Shown piece by piece: positions 25,591-34,665 of a DNA stretch of 64,000 nucleotides. The notes beneath the pieces are model-generated. The model was not told the origin of the DNA, did no database searches, and saw only the letters and a list, made by a program, of their open reading frames with translations. Source of the DNA: Chitinophagaceae bacterium. GTDB taxonomy: Bacteria; Bacteroidota; Bacteroidia; Chitinophagales; Chitinophagaceae. The position numbers were made by a program, and so were the translations under genes. Every line of letters starts with the position of its first letter. Position 1 is the stretch's first letter. The stretch is taken from positions 248,001-312,000 of the forward strand of contig CANGEW010000001.1 in the NCBI GenBank assembly GCA_947452965.1. The letters are read 5' to 3'.

Positions 25591-27627
25591 ATGTCATTTA
25601 TTCTTTCATCCGAATACGCTCCTGCTGGTGATCAACCTACAGCAATTAAACAGCTTACAGAAGGTATCCGTAATGGCGAAAAATATCAAACACTACTGGG
25701 AGTGACAGGAAGTGGTAAAACATTTACTATGGCCAACGTGATTCAACAATTACAAAGGCCCACACTTGTTTTAACACATAATAAAACGTTGGTGGCACAA
25801 TTATATGGTGAATTCAAGCAGTTTTTTCCAGAAAACGCGGTTGGATATTTTGTTTCCTATTATGACTATTATCAACCAGAAGCGTACATGCCTGTTTCCA
25901 ACACCTATATTGAAAAAGATTTAAGCATAAATGAAGAGTTGGATAAACTTCGTTTACAAGCAACCGCCCAATTGCTGAGTGGGAGAAGAGATATCATAGT
26001 AGTTGCGAGTGTGAGTTGTATTTATGGTATGGGAAATCCTACAGATTACGAAAATGGAATTATCAGGATCAAACAAGGACAAATCATATCACGTCAAGGC
26101 TTTTTACATTCATTAGTGAATTCTTTATATCATCGTAGTCAAGGAGAATTTGAGCGTGGCTCTTTTAGAGTAAAGGGAGACACAGTAGATATTAACCTTC
26201 CTTATGTTGATTTTGGATATCGAATTTGTTTTTTTGGAGATGAGATTGAAAGTATTGAAACCCTTGAATTGTCATCTGGGAAAAGAATTGGAAATGTGGA
26301 AAATGCAGCAATCTTCCCTGCAAATTTATACCTGGCACCCAAAGACATGATGGCTAAGGTAATCAGTGAAATTCAAGATGAATGTGCTGCCCAGGTAACT
26401 TATTTTAAAAACTCAGGTAAATATATAGAAGCTCAAAGAATCAGTGAAAGAGTGAATCATGATTTAGAAATGATCAGAGAATTAGGTTACTGTTCGGGAA
26501 TTGAAAATTACTCGAGATTTTTTGACAGACGTCAACCAGGAACCAGACCCTTTTGTTTAATAGATTATTTTCCTAAAGACTTTTTAACCATTATTGATGA
26601 AAGTCATCAAACCATTCCTCAAATCAGTGGAATGTATGGCGGTGATAGAAGTAGAAAATTAGTTTTAGTAGATTATGGATTTCGACTGCCCTCAGCGATG
26701 GACAATCGACCACAAAATTTTAACGAATTTGAAAGTATTACCAACCAAACCATTTTTGTTTCAGCTACTCCTGGAGAATATGAATTACAAAAATGCGAAG
26801 GCGTATTGGTCGAACAAGTAGTAAGACCAACAGGCCTATTGGATCCTCCCATTGAAGTAAGGCCTACCTTAAATCAGATTGACGACTTACTAGAAGAAAT
26901 TGACAATAGAATTATCAAAGGCGACAGAGTTTTAGTCACAACTCTAACCAAAAGAATGGCCGAAGAATTACATAAATATTTAGAAAGAATCCAAGTCAAA
27001 TCTAAATACATTCATAGTGATGTAGATACATTGGAGCGTGTTGAGATTTTAAGAGAGTTGAGATTAGGTATCATTGATGTTTTAGTTGGTGTGAATTTAT
27101 TAAGAGAGGGATTGGATTTGCCCGAAGTATCTTTAGTTGCAATTATGGACGCAGATAAAGAAGGCTTTTTGAGAAACGAAAGAAGTCTGACTCAAACCGC
27201 CGGCAGAGCGGCAAGAAACGCAGATGGGTTGGTGATTTTTTATGCGGACAAAATTACCGCTAGCATGCAAAAAACAATTGATGAAACACAAAGAAGAAGA
27301 GAAAAACAAATTGCCTATAATACGAAACATCATATTACACCTACAACCATTAAAAAATCAACAGATCAAGTCATGGCGCAAGGTAGTGTTCTAGATGTAA
27401 GAAATTACGACCCATCTAACCCTTCATCATTAAATAACAACGATAGATCACTCCTTGCAGCAGAAGAACAAGAAATATATGATTCCATACCTCAATTAGA
27501 AAAGGCAATCGGCATCACAAAAAAAGAAATGGAGAAAGCCGCTAAAAATCTTGACTTTATGGAAGCCGCAAGACTAAGAGATCACATGTTCGCCTTAGAA
27601 GAACAATTAAAGAAAATGAAAAATTAA
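25591..27627 (+). CDS. uvrB: Excinuclease ABC subunit UvrB
   Basis: Damage-verifying helicase-like subunit of nucleotide excision repair. The 678 residues include Walker A GVTGSGKT (37-44), the DNA-wedging beta-hairpin region SYYDYYQPEAYM (about 89-100), the DESH box, helicase motif VI around TAGRAARN, and a C-terminal UVR domain (about 640-675) that contacts UvrC. TATCTTTC at 25572-25579 is a one-mismatch -7 element with a very short leader. No umu-type CTAA-N5-TTAG site is seen upstream. Confidence 0.97.
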   Translation: MSFILSSEYAPAGDQPTAIKQLTEGIRNGEKYQTLLGVTGSGKTFTMANVIQQLQRPTLVLTHNKTLVAQLYGEFKQFFPENAVGYFVSYYDYYQPEAYMPVSNTYIEKDLSINEELDKLRLQATAQLLSGRRDIIVVASVSCIYGMGNPTDYENGIIRIKQGQIISRQGFLHSLVNSLYHRSQGEFERGSFRVKGDTVDINLPYVDFGYRICFFGDEIESIETLELSSGKRIGNVENAAIFPANLYLAPKDMMAKVISEIQDECAAQVTYFKNSGKYIEAQRISERVNHDLEMIRELGYCSGIENYSRFFDRRQPGTRPFCLIDYFPKDFLTIIDESHQTIPQISGMYGGDRSRKLVLVDYGFRLPSAMDNRPQNFNEFESITNQTIFVSATPGEYELQKCEGVLVEQVVRPTGLLDPPIEVRPTLNQIDDLLEEIDNRIIKGDRVLVTTLTKRMAEELHKYLERIQVKSKYIHSDVDTLERVEILRELRLGIIDVLVGVNLLREGLDLPEVSLVAIMDADKEGFLRNERSLTQTAGRAARNADGLVIFYADKITASMQKTIDETQRRREKQIAYNTKHHITPTTIKKSTDQVMAQGSVLDVRNYDPSNPSSLNNNDRSLLAAEEQEIYDSIPQLEKAIGITKKEMEKAAKNLDFMEAARLRDHMFALEEQLKKMKN

Positions 27628-27636
27628 GAATCTCTC

Positions 27637-28290
27637 CTATTGGAAAGAATAGGAAGACAGTACTCTATGGTAGGTTTGAAAACCATTTTTATCTTTAGTG
27701 ATTTTTTCAACCAACCCTACATTCCTTGCATAAAAACAACTATTGGTAATCGTATCTGCTGGATTGATTTTGTAAATTTTTTCTTTCACATTGATTACAT
27801 CATAAAAAAAATAGTTTCCAACTCTCCAATTAAACGACTTGGCCATTAAGGTATAATCAATATGATGAAGTGAATTGTTACCAGGAAAACTATCTCTCCA
27901 AGTTGATCCTGTTGGCTCATCAGATTTCAATAGAGTATACTTTAATAATTGACCATTGCCATCAGGGTAGATAACAGTAGTTTGATTTTGATCACAAAGA
28001 TGAAAAGCTGTGTCAAAAGAATAATTTATAAGGCTTGATGTATAGCTTACATTATTTATAATAGAATCTCCTAGTTCCCTGTAGTCATATTCTACTGTTT
28101 CTTCAATGTTTCCGGTAGAATCAATGTAAACATATGAAGATTGATCACACCAAGGGTAATATGCACAGGATTGACATGGATAAAACAGGTTCGGATTTTG
28201 AGAATCAGATTGAATCGTTTCTTTAGAACAAGAAATTAAAAAACCAGTAAGTACAAGTATAATAATTAATGATTTTATATTAAGTGACAT
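27637..28290 (-). CDS. Predicted lipoprotein, unknown function
   Basis: A protein of 217 residues with a type II signal (hydrophobic helix then LISC at about 18-21), so it is probably anchored to the outer membrane. The mature part contains a Cys/aromatic cluster (YPCQSCAYYPWCDQ), beta-rich sequence and no motif I recognise. It converges with uvrB and is divergent from polA. Its -7 element is TACATTTG on the reverse strand at 28313-28306, with a leader of about 10-15 bases. Confidence 0.7.
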   Translation of the reverse strand: MSLNIKSLIIILVLTGFLISCSKETIQSDSQNPNLFYPCQSCAYYPWCDQSSYVYIDSTGNIEETVEYDYRELGDSIINNVSYTSSLINYSFDTAFHLCDQNQTTVIYPDGNGQLLKYTLLKSDEPTGSTWRDSFPGNNSLHHIDYTLMAKSFNWRVGNYFFYDVINVKEKIYKINPADTITNSCFYARNVGLVEKITKDKNGFQTYHRVLSSYSFQ

Positions 28291-28305
28291 CGCGTATTTT
28301 TTAAA

Positions 28306-28313
28306 ACAAATGT
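28306..28313 (-). promoter_or_regulatory. -7 element of the lipoprotein gene
   Basis: TACATTTG on the reverse strand matches TAnnTTTG exactly and lies 15 bases before the start codon. Confidence 0.45.
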
Positions 28314-28388
28314 AAGGATTTATCGCATATACTTAACTCGACTAGTAGTTAAAACTTTGTTCTTTTGGTGCCGTACTATACAACAACT

Positions 28389-28426
28389 TACTTTTGATGT
28401 GTTCTCAATCATTTGTTTTACTTTTA
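28389..28426 (+). promoter_or_regulatory. polA promoter region, two candidate -7 elements
   Basis: TACTTTTG (28389-28396) is an exact TAnnTTTG and would give a leader of about 30 bases. Its TTTG could also act as the -33 box for TACTTTTA (28419-28426), 22 bases further on, which would start transcription at the polA ATG itself. Confidence 0.45.
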
Positions 28427-28430
28427 TACT

Positions 28431-31256
28431 ATGCAGAAAAAGTTATTTTTATTAGATGCGATGGCTTTGGTGTTTAGGGCCTACTACGCCTTAATTCGCA
28501 ACCCAAGAATTACGAGTAAAGGGAGAAACACAAACGCTCAATTTGGTTTTACCAATACACTGATTGACCTCATTAATAATCAAAAACCTACTCACATGGC
28601 GGTTTGTTTTGATACACACGCGCCTACTGAACGGCATACTGATTTTACAGATTATAAAGCGAATAGACAAGAAGCCCCAGAAGACATTATCTCAGCCATT
28701 CCTGATATTAAAAGGATTATTCAAGGATTTAATATTCCTGTGGTAGAATTTGACGGGTACGAAGCCGATGACGTTATTGGAACACTCGCCAAACAAGCAG
28801 AAAAAGCTGGATATGATGTTTATATGGTTACTCCAGATAAGGACTACGGACAACTCGTTTCTGAGCATATAAAAATATATAAACCTCCTTATCAAGGAAG
28901 TCTACACGAAATTTTAGGACCAAAAGAAGTTTGTGAAAAATGGAATATAGAAAGCGTAGATCAAGTAATTGATTTATTAGGAATGATGGGAGATGCTGTG
29001 GACAATATACCAGGAATTCCTGGTGTTGGTGAAAAAACAGCCGTTAAGCTTCTCAAAGAATTTGGGAGTATCGAAAATGTGTTAGCCAATGCAGAAGGTA
29101 TAAAAGGTGCTCTTGGAGATAAAATTCGAAATGGAAAGGATAATGCTATTATGAGTAAAAAACTGGCAACCATTATCACAAATGTTCCTGTTGCCTTTCA
29201 TGAAGAAGATTTTAAATTAAAAGGATTTGATGCCAATTCACTCACTCAGATTTTTACCGAATTAGAATTTAAAGCATTAGCCAAAAGGATTTTAGGTGAA
29301 GAGATTAACATGAGTCAAGAAACAAATGAAAAACCAAATACTTCTGCTCAAATGGATTTATTTGGAAATATAGTTTCTACAGAAAATAAAACAAGCGCCT
29401 CTTCAGAAAACGAATCTTCTGATTATACTATAGTTGACAAAAACATTACCAACACAGCCCATCAATATCATTTAGTTAATACCGATCAAAAAATCGATGA
29501 TTTAATAAACCATCTTAAGGCTGTTAATGAAATCTGTTTTGACACAGAAACAACTAATATCGATGCAAATATTGCTGAAATAGTTGGCATGAGTTTTTCT
29601 ATCAAAGAAGGTGAGGCATATTATGTACCATGCCCAACTGACCAAAAAGAATGCGTTCGCTTGCTAAATAAATTCAATGATATATTTGGTAATAAAGACA
29701 AAGTATGGATTGGACAAAATTTAAAATACGACTTACTTGTCTTAAAGTGGTACGGCTTTGAAATTACAGGAATTGTATTTGACACCATGCTAGCCCACTA
29801 CGTAATTGAGCCGGAAGGCAAAAGAAATATGGACCTGCTAAGTGCAAAATATTTAGGATATGAACCGATTCATATCGAAGCTTTAATTGGGAAGAAAGGA
29901 AAGAATCAAGGTAATATGCGCGATGTGGCGGAGGATACAATCACGGAATACGCTTGTGAAGATGCGGATATAACCTTACAATTAAAAAATGTTTTCTTGC
30001 CGAAAATTATTGAAAACAATGTTGAAAAAGTATGTTACGAAGTCGAGAATCCTTTAGTAAAGGTGTTAACCAATATGGAATTTGAAGGCATTCGAATTGA
30101 CACCGATTTTTTGAGTCATTACTCAAAAGATTTGGAAAAAGATGCTAAAGCGGCTGAGGAAACTGTATACGAACAAGCAGGTGTAAGATTTAATCTTGCT
30201 TCACCTAAACAACTTGGAGAAGTTTTGTTTGAAAAATTAAAACTAGACCCAAAAGCAAAAAAAACAAAAACCGGACAATATGCTACCGGAGAAGATGTGT
30301 TAAGCAAATTGGCTAATCAACACAAAATTTGTAACGATATTCTCACATTCAGAGAATTAACAAAATTAAAATCAACATATGTAGATGCGCTTCCACAACT
30401 GATCAACCCAAAAACAGGCAGAGTGCATACAAGTTATGCCCAAGCAGTAGCAGTAACAGGAAGACTTAGTAGCAATAACCCTAACCTGCAAAACATTCCT
30501 ATTCGTACAGACAGAGGTCGAGAAATCAGAAAAGCATTTATTCCCAGAGATGAGAATCATGTGCTTCTTTCTGCAGATTACTCACAAATCGAATTAAGAA
30601 TTGTTGCAGCCATCAGTGGCGACGAAAATATGTGCGCTGCATTTAAAACGAGTAAAGACATTCATACTGCTACAGCAGCAAAAGTATTTAATGTTAGTGA
30701 AGATGCCGTTACAAAAGAAATGAGATACAAAGCAAAAAGCGTAAACTTTGGCATCATTTACGGACAAGGCGCATTTGGATTGGCTGAAAACCTAGGAATA
30801 TCCAGGACGGAAGCAAAAGAAATTATTGACAACTATAAAAAACAATTTCCCAATATTCAAAAATACATGGATGACACTATTCAATTTGCAAAAAATAACG
30901 GATATGTGGAAACGCTTATGGGAAGAAAAAGATGGCTAAAAGATATTAATTCTGCCAACTTTACAGTACGTGGATTTGCTGAAAGAAATGCGATTAATTC
31001 TCCTATTCAAGGAACAGCCGCCGATATGATAAAAATGGCTATGATAAAAATTGATGCTGCATTTAAGCAACGTCAATTAAAATCAAAAATGATATTGCAG
31101 GTACATGATGAATTAGTGTTTGACGTTTTGAATAATGAAATAGACATCGTTAAACCAATAATTCTTGATTGTATGCAACATGCCCTAGCTTTACCAAATG
31201 GCGTTCCAACCGATGCCGAAATGGGTACCGGAAACAACTGGCTGGAAGCTCATTAA
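28431..31256 (+). CDS. polA: DNA polymerase I
   Basis: Repair and Okazaki-processing polymerase of 941 residues with all three activities. The 5'-3' exonuclease domain (about 1-290) has FDGYEADDVIGTLA and GIPGVGEKTA. The proofreading domain (about 340-530) has intact exo motifs CFDTETT, GQNLKYD and the YxxxD of YACEDAD. The family A polymerase domain has DYSQIELRI, KSVNFGIIYG and QVHDELVFD. An upstream in-frame ATG at 28413 lies within the promoter region, so 28431 is preferred. The DsbA-like gene follows after six bases. Confidence 0.96.
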   Translation: MQKKLFLLDAMALVFRAYYALIRNPRITSKGRNTNAQFGFTNTLIDLINNQKPTHMAVCFDTHAPTERHTDFTDYKANRQEAPEDIISAIPDIKRIIQGFNIPVVEFDGYEADDVIGTLAKQAEKAGYDVYMVTPDKDYGQLVSEHIKIYKPPYQGSLHEILGPKEVCEKWNIESVDQVIDLLGMMGDAVDNIPGIPGVGEKTAVKLLKEFGSIENVLANAEGIKGALGDKIRNGKDNAIMSKKLATIITNVPVAFHEEDFKLKGFDANSLTQIFTELEFKALAKRILGEEINMSQETNEKPNTSAQMDLFGNIVSTENKTSASSENESSDYTIVDKNITNTAHQYHLVNTDQKIDDLINHLKAVNEICFDTETTNIDANIAEIVGMSFSIKEGEAYYVPCPTDQKECVRLLNKFNDIFGNKDKVWIGQNLKYDLLVLKWYGFEITGIVFDTMLAHYVIEPEGKRNMDLLSAKYLGYEPIHIEALIGKKGKNQGNMRDVAEDTITEYACEDADITLQLKNVFLPKIIENNVEKVCYEVENPLVKVLTNMEFEGIRIDTDFLSHYSKDLEKDAKAAEETVYEQAGVRFNLASPKQLGEVLFEKLKLDPKAKKTKTGQYATGEDVLSKLANQHKICNDILTFRELTKLKSTYVDALPQLINPKTGRVHTSYAQAVAVTGRLSSNNPNLQNIPIRTDRGREIRKAFIPRDENHVLLSADYSQIELRIVAAISGDENMCAAFKTSKDIHTATAAKVFNVSEDAVTKEMRYKAKSVNFGIIYGQGAFGLAENLGISRTEAKEIIDNYKKQFPNIQKYMDDTIQFAKNNGYVETLMGRKRWLKDINSANFTVRGFAERNAINSPIQGTAADMIKMAMIKIDAAFKQRQLKSKMILQVHDELVFDVLNNEIDIVKPIILDCMQHALALPNGVPTDAEMGTGNNWLEAH

Positions 31257-31262
31257 TTTTTT

Positions 31263-31913
31263 ATGAATAAACCTCTGTTAATTTATTGCTACGATAGTTA
31301 TTGCGGCTGGTGTTATGGCTTCAGCGAAGTGATGAACAATCTCTCAAAAAAAATGTCTGACATTCTTGATTTTGAAGTACTGAGCGGCGGGATGATTTTG
31401 CCTGAGAAACCCGTTCACATTAGTGCTACAGCCCATTATATTGCCAGCGCCTATAAAAATGTTGAAGATTTATCAGGCATGAAATTTGGCAACGACTACC
31501 TTTGGCATATTTTTAATCCCGATTTAAGCGACTGGTATCCACATTCAGAAAAACCGGCTATTGCTCTTTGCATTTTAAAAGAATATTATCCCGACAAAGC
31601 AGTTGATTTCGCGAGCGCACTTCAATATGCATTACATTTTGAAGGCAGGGATTTAACAGACGATGAAGCATATCGTCATATAATTGAAAAATATAGCATT
31701 CAGGAAGAAGCATTTTATCAAAAACTACACAGCGATTCTTATAAACAAATGGCACACTATGAATTTGCTTTGGTAAAACAATTAAAAGTAGAAGGATATC
31801 CTGCTGTGTTTTTACAACTCTCTGAAAGCAAATTTTATTTATTGGCAAAAGGATACACTGATGAAAATGCTTTAACCCAAAGAATCATGGATATTTTAGG
31901 TTCTATCACATAA
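31263..31913 (+). CDS. DsbA family (FrnE-like) thiol oxidoreductase
   Basis: Thioredoxin-fold protein of 216 residues of the DsbA/FrnE-like type. The active-site CGWC (about 14-17) follows the first beta-strand, a helical insertion fills the middle, and the cis-Pro loop is GYPAVF (about 178-183). There is no signal peptide, so it should act in the cytoplasm, possibly on small thiols or as a redox partner. It is probably co-transcribed with polA. It overlaps the convergent MurU-like gene by eight bases. Substrate unknown. Confidence 0.8.
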   Translation: MNKPLLIYCYDSYCGWCYGFSEVMNNLSKKMSDILDFEVLSGGMILPEKPVHISATAHYIASAYKNVEDLSGMKFGNDYLWHIFNPDLSDWYPHSEKPAIALCILKEYYPDKAVDFASALQYALHFEGRDLTDDEAYRHIIEKYSIQEEAFYQKLHSDSYKQMAHYEFALVKQLKVEGYPAVFLQLSESKFYLLAKGYTDENALTQRIMDILGSIT

Positions 31914-32622
31914 ACATCTCTTCTGCAATTGATACGCTTTCTGGTTTCCCTACATCAATAAATTTATCACCGCTATGATCATAGCCTGCTATAAGATGTT
32001 GTGAAGCCAAACTCAAATAAGTTTCTGTCAAGGAAAATTTTCCTTGTTGTGGAATAAGATCAAAAATATCAGGGTTAAATATAGCCACACAACTATACCC
32101 CATTGGATGCAAGACTTTATTTTCAATAACAACTTTTTGCTCTTTGGTAACAGTATTTTCCCACCCACAAAGGCGATGGTTATCATCAAATAAGAAGTTT
32201 CTAGAGGCTTGTCTATTTGTTATACCTAAAGATATCAAAGCGTTTTGCTGTTGATGAAATAATAATAATTTACTGATAGATAGATTGGTTAGAATATCTG
32301 CATTAAGAGTGATAAAAGGCTCTTCTGAATACAGTAATGATTTTGCTTTTAATAATCCTCCACCCGTTTCAAGAACCTCTTCTCTTTCGTCACTAATAAT
32401 AATGTTACTCCCCCAACCATTATTTTCTTCTACAGCCGTAATAATCTGATCAGCAAAATGATGCACATTTACGATTACATCCATAATGCCATACTTTTGA
32501 AGATACTCCACATTACGTTGTAACAAAGATTTGCTATTAACGACAGCTAACGCTTTAGGATGACTGTCGGTCCATGGTTTAAATCGCGTGCCTAAGCCTG
32601 CTGCAAATATCATTGCCTTCAT
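31906..32622 (-). CDS. MurU-like sugar-1-phosphate nucleotidyltransferase
   Basis: NTP-transferase of about 238 residues resembling MurU, which makes UDP-MurNAc from MurNAc-1-phosphate during cell-wall recycling. The N-terminal FAAGLGTRFKPWTDSHPKAL carries the nucleotide-binding GxGTR and a catalytic Lys. VLETGGGLLKA and LNADIL follow. The ATG at 32622 forms ATGA with the stop of the upstream kinase gene (4-base overlap), so it is translationally coupled. An in-frame start four codons upstream is less likely. The coupling to an AmgK-like kinase supports MurU, but a GDP-mannose-type enzyme cannot be excluded. Confidence 0.75.
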   Translation of the reverse strand: MKAMIFAAGLGTRFKPWTDSHPKALAVVNSKSLLQRNVEYLQKYGIMDVIVNVHHFADQIITAVEENNGWGSNIIISDEREEVLETGGGLLKAKSLLYSEEPFITLNADILTNLSISKLLLFHQQQNALISLGITNRQASRNFLFDDNHRLCGWENTVTKEQKVVIENKVLHPMGYSCVAIFNPDIFDLIPQQGKFSLTETYLSLASQHLIAGYDHSGDKFIDVGKPESVSIAEEMFM

Positions 32623-34067
32623 GATTGTACCCAATTTTCTTTATTCAAATGATCTATTGTTGTTTTTACACCAAACTTATTTTTCAAATGCCGATTCACT
32701 GCTTCTGCCGCGTATACACTTCTATGTTGACCGCCCGTACAACCAAAGTTAACTTCTAAGCTTTCAAACCCTCTTTTAATATAATCTTCTACAGCGATAT
32801 CAACAATATCGTATACGCTATTTAAAAAATCCGTCATCTTTGTTTGTTGTTCCAAATAGTCTTTAACGGGTTTGTCTAATCCTGTTTGTGATTTATATTG
32901 TTCTATTCTTCCCGGATTTAATATCCCTCTACAATCAAACACAAAACCGCCTCCATTTTTCGTTTCGTCTTTTGGATAGCCATTTTTTAAATATGAAAAA
33001 CTATGCACTTTCACCACTAAGGGTGTTTCTTTAGTTGCCTTTGTTGGAGTGAATTTTGTAATGGTATCATCAGAAACAACCTTATGGAGTAATGTTTCAA
33101 ATACAGGGAAATGTATCCCAATTTTTTTGTTTTGTAGAAACCATTTTAAATTTTGTAACGCTAATGGTATACTGCTTAAAAAATGAGCTTTCCTTTCGAA
33201 TAAACCTCTAAATCCATACGCTCCAAGCACCTGTAACAATCGTATCAATACATAACCATTATACTGACTGATGAAAGTAGTTTTGTCAATAGATGATTGT
33301 AACTCGTTTTCTACGCAAGTCATATAATAATCCAGCAGTTCGTCTTTCCATTCATCCGACAAATTTGCTTTTGCCTGCCATAATAAAGAAGCAACATCAT
33401 ATTGTAAAGCTCCTTTCATTCCGCCCTGATAATCGATAAAATGGACTTCATTTTCATAAACCATTATATTTCTACTTTGAAAATCACGAAACATGAAAAA
33501 CTTATAATCAACATGAGAAAGATAGTTGCTAATGGCTTCGAAATCTTCCAATAGTTTTTCTTTATCGTATGGAATTTTTAACGTGTCGAGAAAATAATAT
33601 TTGAAATATAATAAATCACTAAGTATAGCTTGCTGTCCAAATTCTTTGCTAGTAATACATTGATTATAATCAAGATTACGATCACCTTGAATTTGCAGAT
33701 TTGCCAAAGACTTCAAGCTTTTCTTAAATAGATCAAACACAAGTTCATTAGGTCCATTCAATTCTAACATATTGAGTAAAGTAGTATCTCCAAAATCCTG
33801 TTGAATATAGATGTCTTTGGCATTATTAATGGCTAACACTTCCGGAACGGGTGCATGTATCTGTTTAAAATGCTTGCTGAAATAAATAAAACTATTATTC
33901 TCTGGCACATTGGAGTTGAACGTTGCGATAAAACGAGTCCCGTTATCACAATAAATTCTAAAATACATTCTATCGCTGCCGCTTTGTGGGATTTTTTCGA
34001 TTCTCACTACAGGCTGATTGTTAACCTGCTTAAACAATTCTTCTATTGCTGCTAAATGTTGGGTCAT
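32619..34067 (-). CDS. AmgK-like sugar kinase fused to a RapZ C-terminal domain
   Basis: Two-domain protein of 482 residues. Residues 1-340 are an aminoglycoside-phosphotransferase-fold kinase resembling AmgK (anomeric MurNAc/GlcNAc kinase), with catalytic loop FRDFQSRN (193-200; Phe replaces the usual His of HxD) and metal-binding DYQ (212-214). Residues about 349-478 match the C-terminal domain of RapZ, with VFDCRGILNPGR, the TGLDKPV segment and the loop GCTGGQHRS (442-450), which in E. coli RapZ binds glucosamine-6-phosphate. RapZ's P-loop N-terminal domain is missing. The gene is coupled to the MurU-like gene, so a cell-wall sugar salvage step with built-in sugar-phosphate sensing is inferred. 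Confidence 0.82.
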   Translation of the reverse strand: MTQHLAAIEELFKQVNNQPVVRIEKIPQSGSDRMYFRIYCDNGTRFIATFNSNVPENNSFIYFSKHFKQIHAPVPEVLAINNAKDIYIQQDFGDTTLLNMLELNGPNELVFDLFKKSLKSLANLQIQGDRNLDYNQCITSKEFGQQAILSDLLYFKYYFLDTLKIPYDKEKLLEDFEAISNYLSHVDYKFFMFRDFQSRNIMVYENEVHFIDYQGGMKGALQYDVASLLWQAKANLSDEWKDELLDYYMTCVENELQSSIDKTTFISQYNGYVLIRLLQVLGAYGFRGLFERKAHFLSSIPLALQNLKWFLQNKKIGIHFPVFETLLHKVVSDDTITKFTPTKATKETPLVVKVHSFSYLKNGYPKDETKNGGGFVFDCRGILNPGRIEQYKSQTGLDKPVKDYLEQQTKMTDFLNSVYDIVDIAVEDYIKRGFESLEVNFGCTGGQHRSVYAAEAVNRHLKNKFGVKTTIDHLNKENWVQS

Positions 34068-34164
34068 AATGAATAGTTAGTTGTAAAATTAGCCTATTTA
34101 GTGTTTAGCGACATGAGGTTTTAAAAAATAGCAATATCTGTTCTTACATACGTTTAAAAAATAT

Positions 34165-34209
34165 TTTGATTACTAATATTTTTAGTGTTATTATTGCTAA
34201 TATTTTTAG
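34165..34209 (+). promoter_or_regulatory. umuD promoter with two identical candidate operators
   Basis: TTTG (34165-34168) and TATTATTG (34189-34196) are 20 bases apart, one mismatch from consensus. The 13-mer CTAATATTTTTAG occurs at 34173-34185, inside the spacer, and again at 34197-34209, over the predicted start site. Its CTAA-N5-TTAG half-sites also occur upstream of umuC. Placement in the spacer and at the start site is typical of repressor operators. Confidence 0.6.
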
Positions 34210-34221
34210 CTTACAAAGTGT

Positions 34222-34662
34222 ATGTATATGGAACTTGAACAATTCTACAATGCCGAATATAAAGGCAGTAAACAATTTAAACAAACTGATGTTCCTACCG
34301 CTAATGCAACCGGTTTTGGAGCTGCTACCGATGATTATGCAGATAAAGGCATTGATTTAAATGAACAATTGATTCGGAATAAGCCGGCAACTTTTTTTAT
34401 GAGAGTGCAAGGCGATAGTATGACACAAGCGGCTATTCATAATGGCGATATTGTAATCGTAGACCGAAGTCTTACGGCTATTAATGGATGTATTATTATT
34501 GCAGTGGTAGATGGAGAAATGTTAATTCGCAGGTATGAAAAACGAATGAATACAATTCGATTGATACCAGAAACAAATAAACTTTCTCCTATGGAAATCA
34601 AAGAATACAACGACTTTAGTATTTGGGGCGTTGTAACTTATATTATAAAAAAAATGGCGTAA
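34222..34662 (+). CDS. umuD: UmuD-like protein with Lys-to-Arg change in the Ser-Lys dyad
   Basis: LexA/UmuD-fold (S24-type) protein of 146 residues, the accessory subunit of Pol V. Ser66 in GDSM is present and the expected cleavage junction aligns as Thr30-Gly31. The residue at the position of the catalytic Lys (E. coli Ser60/Lys97, 37 apart) is Arg103 in GEMLIRRYEK. Codons CGC and AGG at this point are clear in the sequence. Self-cleavage may therefore be weak or lost. The gene stands alone, 20 kb from umuC. The start could also be the ATG at 34228. Confidence 0.85.
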   Translation: MYMELEQFYNAEYKGSKQFKQTDVPTANATGFGAATDDYADKGIDLNEQLIRNKPATFFMRVQGDSMTQAAIHNGDIVIVDRSLTAINGCIIIAVVDGEMLIRRYEKRMNTIRLIPETNKLSPMEIKEYNDFSIWGVVTYIIKKMA

Positions 34663-34665
34663 TCA

